Below, piece by piece: positions 36,593-45,494 of a stretch of DNA of 64,000 nucleotides. Made by a program: the position numbers and the translations under genes. This stretch comes from Tritrichomonas musculus (Eukaryota > Parabasalia > Tritrichomonadida > Tritrichomonadidae): the NCBI GenBank assembly GCA_039105265.1, contig JAPFFF010000060.1:1-64000 (forward strand). The letters run 5' to 3'. Numbering within the stretch: position 1 is the first letter of the stretch; every line of letters begins with the position of its first letter. The notes under the pieces are model-generated. The model did not search any database. It saw only the letters and a program-made list of their open reading frames with translations, and was not told the DNA's origin.

Positions 36593-39190
36593 TTATAATG
36601 AATGTATCTCATTCTTGGTATTATCTTCAGCTAAGATACCATTTGATGTAAAGAATGTCGAATTAATCGCTATGAAATTAGCTGTTGCATTGACCACTAA
36701 ATTGCCACTACTTAATGGAAATTCAATATTGTTTAACCAGATCTTAGTTGGTTCACATTGATATTCACTCGTAGGTGAATTTTTAACATTGAATGATATA
36801 TTAATTTTAATTTCTTTTTCACTGGTAACATTATTTTTGTTTTCATGATATGTCAAATAGAGGGTTGCCTCATATGCATCAAATGGTTGTTCGAATTGGT
36901 AACGAATGCTAGTACTATTTGGTACGCTGAATGTATACTTAATTCGCGTTAATCTATTCGCTAATGCAGTTAACCTAGTTTCCATTGCTGCTATAGTATC
37001 TTTTAATGCGATATTTTCACCCTCTAATGTCTCTATCCTACGTATAAGTACATCTAGACCTTCATTAGCTTCATCCACAGTAGGGTAGTTATCAAACTCT
37101 GCCTCTAGCTCATTAACCTTCTCAGCTAACAACTTGAAACAAGGCTTGAGTGAATCCCTAAACATATTGCTGATATCCATAGCACCACTTAATGTCAAGG
37201 TTCCAGTATCAGGGTTATCATTCTCATCAGTAAAAGGTAGTTCATCTAGTTGCTTATACTCTTCCTCACACCAGGTAATTATAGGCGTAATATCTTTGGT
37301 TATGCTTCTTGCTGTAGTACCTGACATGAAGTTAATGCTATTTCTAACCAAATCACTCATACCTTTGGTTGACTTATGAGAGAATAACCTTTTAAGGAAT
37401 CCTCCACCTTTTATGGTAGGAAAGCTTATACCATCTGGAAATAGCTGCATACCAATAGAACCTATTGACCCAGCTGTACCTGCAACTCCAAAAGCTAATG
37501 CTGTCCATGAGACTATACGTAAATTATCTACATCATCCTCCAGATGTTGAGTAACTTGTTCAGTCCTTGATACTCTACCTTTTAAGCTTTCCATAACAGT
37601 GTTCATTTCGTTAACATCATAGCTAATAACATCTACATTGTTGGTAACTAAGTTTAAATCACTCCTCATAGTAGTAATATTATCAGCTGTAATTATCTTA
37701 GAGGAGGTAATATTATAATCAGTATATAAGGTTGTTGCCCCATTAGGATTTGGGGATACTTCATAAAATTGCTGCTTAATGATATACTCGAATGGGTTAG
37801 TAGTTGAATCCCAATGAACCTCATCTATTGGGTCAACATATTCATCAGCTAAATATATCTTAATATCCCTTGAGTCATTAGTAGTCGAAGCTGCATATGT
37901 ATATTCAAGCTGTTCACATGAATCAAGTACACCATGTAAGAACAACCATACCTTGTCTCCTCCATTGCCTTCTTTTCCAGTAGGTCGAACTGAGAACCTA
38001 TTTGCATTTTTAGAACCTTCAAGGGTAATATCAAGGTAGAGTTCATCAATAGCACTAGTTTCTAATTTATTAGTAGCATTATTCATCTTATAACACCTTA
38101 TTGCTTCAATATCATATCCATCTTTTGTACCTCCTTGACTTGTTTGATATCCTAGACCATATTTCGAAAAAGGTTCTATCTCCCCTGTCTTTAATTTTAC
38201 AAAACAGTCTATTTTACACTTACCTCCATGAATCATGTAATGTAGTATGTTATCAGGAGAGTAGTCATTAGGCTTATTAATCAGTTTCATGTTCCTCTCA
38301 CTCCTCTTGACTTGTATGTAGGTACCATCTTCACCATACTCATTCTCCTTATTTAATCCATTAACTAATCTACCATTGATATGACCTTGTATGTTATCAC
38401 CTACCCATTTTGTACCATCCCATGATAAAAACCACTTATTACCAAAACAATACTCATTAAACCTAAACTCTAAGTCATTAGGTATAGTATATCCTGTATC
38501 TATGTTCCATTGAAGTAACCAATATTTCTTGTTATCTATCACAACCTGACTAGTTGATGTAGGCTTATATAAGTATAGTACATCGCTTTTACGTAAACTT
38601 AATGCATTATCAGCTTTTATTATAGAACACTTTATTGCCTTCTCTGTCTGTAAAGAATCAGTTATATATTCATTCATTATGCTCAACTCCCCATTCAGCC
38701 ACAAGGTATATGGGTTGAAGTCTAGTTTACTATCAAAAGCTATATTCATATATCCCATAATGGTACTATTATTTATACTGCATCCATTACTACTTTTAGT
38801 TATCAAAGGAGAATATACTTGACCATCCTTAACATATATGTAGAACTCCTTGACTAAATTACCACTTGTATCATATACTATATTCTTCCTCAATACTATC
38901 TTAAATATATTAGTCTGGGTTTTTATATCATTGAGCTTATTAATGAAGTCTTCAGGCAAATTAACAAACTTAAGTATATTGTAAGTTGTTGTTGAAGACT
39001 CAAATGATACATACTGTATATTTTTATTTTTAATATCAACTTCTGGTAAACCTTCGACCTCATTAAATAAATGACCTGTCTGTACATAGTTATCTAAGTC
39101 ACCCAAGGTTAATAACTGGCTACCTTTTCGAGTAGCATCCCCTATCTTAAACTGTATATCTCCTTTAAATCTTGTAGTAGTATCACTCAT
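36593..39190 (-). CDS. Fibre-like protein, shorter paralogue (element B)
   Basis: 865 residues from the ATG at 39188-39190 (MSDTTTRFKGDIQF); upstream ATG options are in spacer-like sequence and overlap the next gene. Its body matches the second half of the element C giant protein: EYCFGNKW, WDGTKW, QQFYEVSPNPN, TTLYTDYNITSSKI, TMRSDLNLVTNN, and a Gly/Ala-rich hydrophobic segment (LAFGVAGTAGSIGSIGMQL) near residue 580. After it come a heptad region (LIRRIETLEGENIALK) and a beta-rich end domain. It lacks the WRTN repeats. B thus has two fibre-like genes where C has one larger gene, suggesting duplication. The stop is 4 bp from the left terminal repeat. Confidence 0.8.
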   Translation of the reverse strand: MSDTTTRFKGDIQFKIGDATRKGSQLLTLGDLDNYVQTGHLFNEVEGLPEVDIKNKNIQYVSFESSTTTYNILKFVNLPEDFINKLNDIKTQTNIFKIVLRKNIVYDTSGNLVKEFYIYVKDGQVYSPLITKSSNGCSINNSTIMGYMNIAFDSKLDFNPYTLWLNGELSIMNEYITDSLQTEKAIKCSIIKADNALSLRKSDVLYLYKPTSTSQVVIDNKKYWLLQWNIDTGYTIPNDLEFRFNEYCFGNKWFLSWDGTKWVGDNIQGHINGRLVNGLNKENEYGEDGTYIQVKRSERNMKLINKPNDYSPDNILHYMIHGGKCKIDCFVKLKTGEIEPFSKYGLGYQTSQGGTKDGYDIEAIRCYKMNNATNKLETSAIDELYLDITLEGSKNANRFSVRPTGKEGNGGDKVWLFLHGVLDSCEQLEYTYAASTTNDSRDIKIYLADEYVDPIDEVHWDSTTNPFEYIIKQQFYEVSPNPNGATTLYTDYNITSSKIITADNITTMRSDLNLVTNNVDVISYDVNEMNTVMESLKGRVSRTEQVTQHLEDDVDNLRIVSWTALAFGVAGTAGSIGSIGMQLFPDGISFPTIKGGGFLKRLFSHKSTKGMSDLVRNSINFMSGTTARSITKDITPIITWCEEEYKQLDELPFTDENDNPDTGTLTLSGAMDISNMFRDSLKPCFKLLAEKVNELEAEFDNYPTVDEANEGLDVLIRRIETLEGENIALKDTIAAMETRLTALANRLTRIKYTFSVPNSTSIRYQFEQPFDAYEATLYLTYHENKNNVTSEKEIKINISFNVKNSPTSEYQCEPTKIWLNNIEFPLSSGNLVVNATANFIAINSTFFTSNGILAEDNTKNEIHSL

Positions 39191-39209
39191 TTTAGTTAAA
39201 TAAAACTTC

Positions 39210-42200
39210 TCATTCGATGTTAGCACATTTAGCTTCAAGTGCTGCAAGTCTTGCCTCAAGAGTATCAATATATGCATCCTTCTGGTCTATCATTTCCTTC
39301 ACTTCTACTTTAGTAATATAAGCAGTCATATCTATATCTTCTAATGGATGTTTTGTACTTGACTTATTTTCAAGCTCTTTGATTTTCTCGCACATGAATG
39401 CTATTGTACCCTTTAAAGTATCGCGATATGTCTTTGCAATATTAATACATGTATCAAATGAAACCATCATCTTATCAGCATCCTTCATTGTTATTTCAAG
39501 TTCAGGTTCATCATCTGTTTCTTCATGATATGCCCATGCAAGAATCTTTTCTAATACATCTTCCTCTGCTAATGTCTCTGGGTTATCATTACGACGGAAC
39601 CAACTTGGAATATTAAATAATCCTATTCTATTTGCTACATATGCTTCTGCTGCTACCCCTGCTATAGCTGCTGCATCACCAGGATGATGTCTAACAAACT
39701 GCCATTGACCATGTAAGAACCTTCTAGCAACATAACCTACTGCTCCCATAATAACCTGGGTAGTTGCACTTATAACACCATCTTGTTGGTACATTTCTAT
39801 CACTCCATTCACAATATTAATTACATGTAGTCTTCTTCTATCTATTGTAGCAACTACATTTCCATTATATAGTACTTGTGTTATTTCTTCCCCAGTTGTT
39901 TCATCTAATGTGTCATTAAAAGCTAAAAGATTACCATGAGAATAAATATTATCCATTAGTTCCCCTCTTTGTTCATCACTCATTTGTTCTATCATTCTTG
40001 CTGTTATTGCTGGTGTTGTTCCTGGTACTGTCCAAGTATCTGTTGTGGCAACAAGGTCATAATGTTGATATCTAACTCCATTTGCATTGACTTCTATCTG
40101 TGAATTTATTCCAACAAATCGTACTTGACCTCCACTAATATTTGCTGTAGTTGGTGCTGAATAATCAATAGTAGCAACAATTGGATCAATAGTCTCTCCT
40201 CTATGATCAATAATATTTATCCATGCTTCCATTGTTTGGTCATTCAAGTAAGGTTCTAATCCAATATCTCCATTTTGTACAAATGGTAAATTTAATCTGT
40301 CTTGCATAGATAATTGTTCAATATCTCTCGCTGTGTATGTTGTTCCTTCCCATTCTATTGACCAATTATTATCAGTAGCTCTATGTATTCTATCTGTCAT
40401 CTCAATATCAGCTGGTCTTATTAGAGTCCTTCGTTGAAATACATTATTATGGATAATGAGTTGGTCATTATAAAACAAATCATACACATTAAACCACTCT
40501 CTTCCATGATATTGGATACGTAAAATATCAGGATGATTAGCAACTAATGCATTTCGTTCTTCTCTTGTCATATCTGCAATATCTTCTAAGGTATACTGGA
40601 TTCCAGATATATTGATAACAGGAACTTGATTCCTAAGTGCAATCGTAGTTGAAGCTGTATTTGTCATTGTAGTCTGTGGTACAGTTATATCTGTTCGAAT
40701 CTCATCTGTTTCATCTGTAACAACCTGTGGCTGAACTTCTCTATGAGTTCTCTCTAATGATTGCTCAGTGGTTGTGATAGTATTTGTTGCATTATCAGTA
40801 TCATTATCTGTTATTGTAATCGAGGATGAATTAATATTTAATGTTTCAGTTCCATTTGTATCTGGTCTATTCCTAAAGAAGTGTAAGACATTCGAACCAA
40901 GTGTAGCAATAGCATTTCCTAACTGAGTCAGTGCATGTGTTGTCGAAAGGACAACCTGTGTAGCTGAGAATGATGAAATAGCTCCAGCAACAGGATTTTG
41001 AACAGTTGTTGTTATTGGTAAAAATCTTTCCATAGTCATCTTATCAGCCTTCAAATCAACATTCACCAAAAACTTACCTTGAAAGTCACTACCTCCATCA
41101 CCTGGATAACCACCACCACCACCACCACCTCCTCCACCATTTCCTCCTGGACCTGCTGGGAAAGGTCTTGTTTGATATGTATTAATAGTTACAGAGTTAT
41201 TGGACATATTTAATGTTGAAAGGGCACTTGCAATACAAACTGTTGATGCTAAAATATTTAATATACTATTCGCAACTGCTACACCTTGTTTAATACTATC
41301 AGTATATTCATTATACATGGCTTGAATTCTCATTTGTTCAACTAGATTATCAACTGTCTGTTTCAATAAAGCATAATCATAGGCTAATATATCTGTGATT
41401 CCACCAACAACATTTAAATCTCGACGCATAGTCATGATATTATCAGCCCATATAATCTTTGATGAATAAATATTATAATCTGTCGATATGGTAGTGCATT
41501 TTCTTGGGTCTGGTTCTACTTCATAAAATTGTTGTTGAATAATTATATCGAATGGATTAACTTTCACATCAAAATCAAATAATTCTTTCTCTATATATAT
41601 TCGAATGTTCTTATGATTAAATCCTTCAATGATTTTAATGGAATGCCTTTTTTCTCGATGATAATTAAATGATTCGAGACAAGGATTTGACCCATAGGTA
41701 TGCATAACACCTGAATTAATACAATGAGTAGGATGACAATCCCATTTTAATTCAGTTATATTTCCATTAATATTTAGGTCAGCATAAACATATAATCCAT
41801 CATCTGCATTTAATCCACTTGGCGCATCAACATACATTCTAGCTTGTTCATATTTATATCCATCTTGAGTTAAAGTACCTGAACCACTTGAATCAAAAGT
41901 TGCAGTTATTCCTTCACTTAGTATGGTTCCATCTTTCTTAACAACCCTCCAATTGGTAAGATAATCTTTCAAGATATGAGCATAATTATCATCATCAGTT
42001 AAATCTTCCTTTATTGTTCCTTTTATCCATCTACCAATTCTTTCGTTATGTTTGATTGTTAAAGCAGGCGCACCGTCATTTGTGTTCATGTATGATATCT
42101 TTTCTGTACACATGTTTTGACAATTATTTCCTGTCCAATTTTTACCATCCCATGTTAATTCCCAGTTATGACCAAATAGATAGTCTTTGAATCTAAATAC

Positions 42201-44741
42201 TAAATTTAGTGGTATGTCATAATCTTTATCTATATCCCATCTCATACAATAATAATTGGATTCTTCATACGTCTTAGATGGTCTATATAAATATAACTGG
42301 TCTGATTCCTTCAAGGTAAAATACTTGGAGTCAGTTGTTGTTGTACCTCCACTTGGAATAGAATCACATATTATTTTCCCATTTACTTTTAAGTCACCCT
42401 TTATAATATATTTACCAAGTACTGGATTCTTCTCATCTATCTCATTAGGATTATTAATAACAGGGATACCCATACAGTCTAAAATTTTATCCCAAGCTTC
42501 AGTACTTGTAATTTGGTCTGGTATTGCAATTGCTCCGCTATTGCTTTTATCTTCTAATGATAATGATAATGGGCTTATCTCATTACATTGATAAACATAA
42601 CTATTATAATCATCATTCCATACTAATTCGCCGATTCCTTGTAAAAAATGTTCTTGATAATGCCTTACTGCAATATCTCCAATATCTCGATTTGTCCTCC
42701 AATCTCTGTCATTAAGCATTTCACTAACATTGTTTCTTATAGCTACCCATTCCCTATGGTCTATGTCCCAAACAAAATTGGCAGGTGCTTGTAAGCTAAC
42801 ATCTCGCCTCCAATCATTATTATCATTTGGATGTGATCTTGGCATATTAGCTATTGTCATTGAATTAACCCAACGACCTGACTCAAGAGACCAAACATAA
42901 GTTGGTCTTAACACTGCATTCCTATTTTGTTCAGGAACAATATTAATAACAGGTCCCGGTTGTTCTGGTACAACAATACTTTCTTCTGGTGGATAATATT
43001 CCCATTGTCCTCTATCAGGATTATAAATCATTTCTCCTTCCCAATGAATATTATGTTGTACTATTGTTTGTGCTATTTCATTTCCCTTTGGGTTAATTCT
43101 CCATCCAGCTGGTACATCTTCTTCATGTGGCGCTATTGCTATCCATTCCCTATGTCCAACATCCCAGACAAAATTCCAAGGAGCTCCAAATGCAGAATTA
43201 GTCCTCCATCCAAATTGATTTGGTATATTATAAACTGCAAAACTCGTCCACATGCGAAATACTGTACACCAAACATATGAATCATTAAATAAGGATTCTC
43301 GTTGACGTGTTGGTTGTTCTGTTTGTATTCCTATTGACTGGTATTGTCTATTCATCTCATCTAAACCATTATCATATATCTCATAATCAAACATCTCTTG
43401 TGTAAATGACTCTACTTCATTTTGGAACCTGAGAGATGCAACATTATTTCCTAGGTTCGCAATATTATGTAATAAATAACCTGATAATTGATTTACAGCT
43501 TGTAGACCTACATTCATATATTGAATTAGGTTTGAATCATTATCACCGCCTTCATTATCACCACCTTCATTACCTCCTTGATTATCATCCTCTTCTTCAC
43601 CATTACCTTCATTACCTCCTTGGTTACCTCCTTGATTATCGTGTTTGCAATTACAAGACTTGATTGTTACAACATAATCAAATAAAGCATTATGTGAATT
43701 CACTATATCTTTAATAATCTCGAATACTAAATTTAAACATTGTCCTAACGTTATATTTAAATAGTCTTGTCCACCAGGTGGTACAACATCCACTTTCATT
43801 CCATTAGCATTTCGATGTGTATAATAGTATGTAATACCTGAATGTAATATTACATTATACAAATAAAGACCTAACATAGCTTTTGCATATTGGTCTTTAT
43901 TTTTATTATTATCTTTTAGATTTTGGGTATATGTCTCAAAAAACTCACGAGGACTTTTAACTTCAACTATTTGGTCTGCTTCAATAAGGTCTGTACAACC
44001 TTTATATTTATATCCAACTTTTTTCAGCGATTGTTCTTGAAGTGAATAATGATATTGAATTATTCCTGAAATAAATTTTTCCCATGTCTTTTCATTGAAG
44101 GTTTCATATAAGATTCTTTTTGTAATTTGGGTGGTCTTATCATTCTCTATCATGCTTATCATCATATCAGCCAAATTATGATATGTCTTATAATAAACAC
44201 CATCTGGAGTAGGAGTTGGTATAGACTTTGGATATTGAAGATAATGAACAGCTTTGCTTTGCCCTGTTTGTTCATCAAATGCAATTTGTTCATATCCATC
44301 TGCTGCACACATCAATTCGGTATACATCTCATGAATAGCCTCACATGTTTTCGATTCTTCTTCAATAAATTCATTAAATGTATTAACACAAAGTTCATCT
44401 TTTATCAACTCCTTATGTGACTCTGCTTTTTCAGGTAGTGAGTCTTCTAATAAGGGTGTCTGTTCAGGTCCTTTAAATACGTATTTTAAATAATTGGCAA
44501 ATTTATTTGTAATAGGTACATTGCCGAAACCATCAAGCTTTCCTCCATTTTCGATATGATTACCAACTACTCTTTCATCTACTTCAGCCTTATTATATAA
44601 GCAACTAAATTTTGGGTAATCATCTGGGTCCTCATTTCTTATAATATCAATATTACCTTCATCATTAACACTTATCTCTATATTTTTGTCTTTGAGCTTT
44701 TCAGCCTCACTTGATTGCAAAGAATAAAGTTTAATTGACAT
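39210..44741 (-). CDS. Giant fibre-like/surface protein (element B)
   Basis: 1,843 residues. Start MSIKLYSLQSSEAEKL matches the C protein. Parts: helical N-terminal region; acidic Gly/Asn-rich linker near 370-400; a SIGIQTEQ motif near 468-475; four to five WRTN repeats near 484-684 (YVWCTVFRMWTSF...GWRTN, FVWDIDHREWVAI...DWRTN); a capsid-distal module with EYLFGHNW-like and QQFYEVEPDP, TMRRDLN; a hydrophobic segment near 1160-1180; a run of nine Gly near 1200; a long Thr-rich region; and a C-terminal coiled coil. Surface or fibre role is inferred from repeats and size. Divergent from 44757 with a 15-bp gap. Confidence 0.8.
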   Translation of the reverse strand: MSIKLYSLQSSEAEKLKDKNIEISVNDEGNIDIIRNEDPDDYPKFSCLYNKAEVDERVVGNHIENGGKLDGFGNVPITNKFANYLKYVFKGPEQTPLLEDSLPEKAESHKELIKDELCVNTFNEFIEEESKTCEAIHEMYTELMCAADGYEQIAFDEQTGQSKAVHYLQYPKSIPTPTPDGVYYKTYHNLADMMISMIENDKTTQITKRILYETFNEKTWEKFISGIIQYHYSLQEQSLKKVGYKYKGCTDLIEADQIVEVKSPREFFETYTQNLKDNNKNKDQYAKAMLGLYLYNVILHSGITYYYTHRNANGMKVDVVPPGGQDYLNITLGQCLNLVFEIIKDIVNSHNALFDYVVTIKSCNCKHDNQGGNQGGNEGNGEEEDDNQGGNEGGDNEGGDNDSNLIQYMNVGLQAVNQLSGYLLHNIANLGNNVASLRFQNEVESFTQEMFDYEIYDNGLDEMNRQYQSIGIQTEQPTRQRESLFNDSYVWCTVFRMWTSFAVYNIPNQFGWRTNSAFGAPWNFVWDVGHREWIAIAPHEEDVPAGWRINPKGNEIAQTIVQHNIHWEGEMIYNPDRGQWEYYPPEESIVVPEQPGPVINIVPEQNRNAVLRPTYVWSLESGRWVNSMTIANMPRSHPNDNNDWRRDVSLQAPANFVWDIDHREWVAIRNNVSEMLNDRDWRTNRDIGDIAVRHYQEHFLQGIGELVWNDDYNSYVYQCNEISPLSLSLEDKSNSGAIAIPDQITSTEAWDKILDCMGIPVINNPNEIDEKNPVLGKYIIKGDLKVNGKIICDSIPSGGTTTTDSKYFTLKESDQLYLYRPSKTYEESNYYCMRWDIDKDYDIPLNLVFRFKDYLFGHNWELTWDGKNWTGNNCQNMCTEKISYMNTNDGAPALTIKHNERIGRWIKGTIKEDLTDDDNYAHILKDYLTNWRVVKKDGTILSEGITATFDSSGSGTLTQDGYKYEQARMYVDAPSGLNADDGLYVYADLNINGNITELKWDCHPTHCINSGVMHTYGSNPCLESFNYHREKRHSIKIIEGFNHKNIRIYIEKELFDFDVKVNPFDIIIQQQFYEVEPDPRKCTTISTDYNIYSSKIIWADNIMTMRRDLNVVGGITDILAYDYALLKQTVDNLVEQMRIQAMYNEYTDSIKQGVAVANSILNILASTVCIASALSTLNMSNNSVTINTYQTRPFPAGPGGNGGGGGGGGGGYPGDGGSDFQGKFLVNVDLKADKMTMERFLPITTTVQNPVAGAISSFSATQVVLSTTHALTQLGNAIATLGSNVLHFFRNRPDTNGTETLNINSSSITITDNDTDNATNTITTTEQSLERTHREVQPQVVTDETDEIRTDITVPQTTMTNTASTTIALRNQVPVINISGIQYTLEDIADMTREERNALVANHPDILRIQYHGREWFNVYDLFYNDQLIIHNNVFQRRTLIRPADIEMTDRIHRATDNNWSIEWEGTTYTARDIEQLSMQDRLNLPFVQNGDIGLEPYLNDQTMEAWINIIDHRGETIDPIVATIDYSAPTTANISGGQVRFVGINSQIEVNANGVRYQHYDLVATTDTWTVPGTTPAITARMIEQMSDEQRGELMDNIYSHGNLLAFNDTLDETTGEEITQVLYNGNVVATIDRRRLHVINIVNGVIEMYQQDGVISATTQVIMGAVGYVARRFLHGQWQFVRHHPGDAAAIAGVAAEAYVANRIGLFNIPSWFRRNDNPETLAEEDVLEKILAWAYHEETDDEPELEITMKDADKMMVSFDTCINIAKTYRDTLKGTIAFMCEKIKELENKSSTKHPLEDIDMTAYITKVEVKEMIDQKDAYIDTLEARLAALEAKCANIE

Positions 44742-44756
44742 TTTATGAATTATAAA
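44742..44756. promoter_or_regulatory. 15-bp divergent interval (element B)
   Basis: Separates the minus ATG of the giant fibre-like gene from the plus ATG at 44757. An in-frame ATG at 44745 would leave only 3 bp, but alignment with the C relative supports 44757. Element C keeps 16 bp at the same pair. Confidence 0.5.
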
Positions 44757-45494
44757 ATGTTAGTATCTGTACAGAGTACAAATGCTGATGAATATAATAA
44801 GGTATCTATCAATTTGGATATACCATGGAAGTGTAAATATATTAAATATTTTGTATCTTCAATTAATACAATAAGTAATATTATGTTGAGTACGAAAGAT
44901 GATTATATAGAGTTTACACATAACAGTATTCCATTCAAGCTTAAATTCGAAGATAGATATAATTATACCATCAAGCAAATAGAAGCAGTTTTAAATCCAC
45001 TTGCGGAGGTATCTTTTAAATATAATGATACTACTCGTACATTTACAATAAAAACACAAACACCGTTAACAATAACCTCTATTTCCCATAGGGCTGCTTT
45101 ATTAACTGGTTTATATAATACTTCATTGCCTATTGTGTTACCATCAAATGCAACATATAATATTAAAGACATCCCAATATTAAATCATACTAAGTTGTAT
45201 CTAGTATCTCTACAAGGTAATGCCATATACTCGAATATAGGTGAACAACAATATACACCTTCAGTCATTGGTAGTATCAATACATTCACTTTAGATAATA
45301 AACCACTTATATATGATTTCGAAACTGAAAGTAAACCATTAAAAATAAAAACATATACAGATTCATTAAAGTTTTTAGAATTAAGTTTAGTAGATTTTCA
45401 ATATCAGCCGATATTGTTAAAAAGTCCTTTGTTCATAACTATCAAAATTAAACCATCTAACTCGACTGATGTCAATGATGTTTTAACTACGTAA
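44757..45494 (+). CDS. 245-residue beta-rich protein, possible minor capsid or fibre-associated (element B)
   Basis: 245 residues from ATG 44757 (MLVSVQSTNADEYNKV), the same length as the C relative (MLISMQSRDSQKYHTV). Shared blocks: IPWKCKYIKYFVSSIN, LLTGLYNTSLPI, KLYLVSLQGN, TPSVIG, LKFLELSLVDFQYQPI. The last block resembles the final strands of a jelly roll. It is convergent with the polymerase gene and overlaps it by 8 bp, the same overlap as in C. Confidence 0.75.
   Translation: MLVSVQSTNADEYNKVSINLDIPWKCKYIKYFVSSINTISNIMLSTKDDYIEFTHNSIPFKLKFEDRYNYTIKQIEAVLNPLAEVSFKYNDTTRTFTIKTQTPLTITSISHRAALLTGLYNTSLPIVLPSNATYNIKDIPILNHTKLYLVSLQGNAIYSNIGEQQYTPSVIGSINTFTLDNKPLIYDFETESKPLKIKTYTDSLKFLELSLVDFQYQPILLKSPLFITIKIKPSNSTDVNDVLTT

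Noticed and set aside
39191-39277. Longer start for the 865-residue fibre-like protein of B
   Set aside because: The extra 29 residues overlap the end of the neighbouring gene and do not match the relatives; the ATG at 39190 begins a natural N-terminus.
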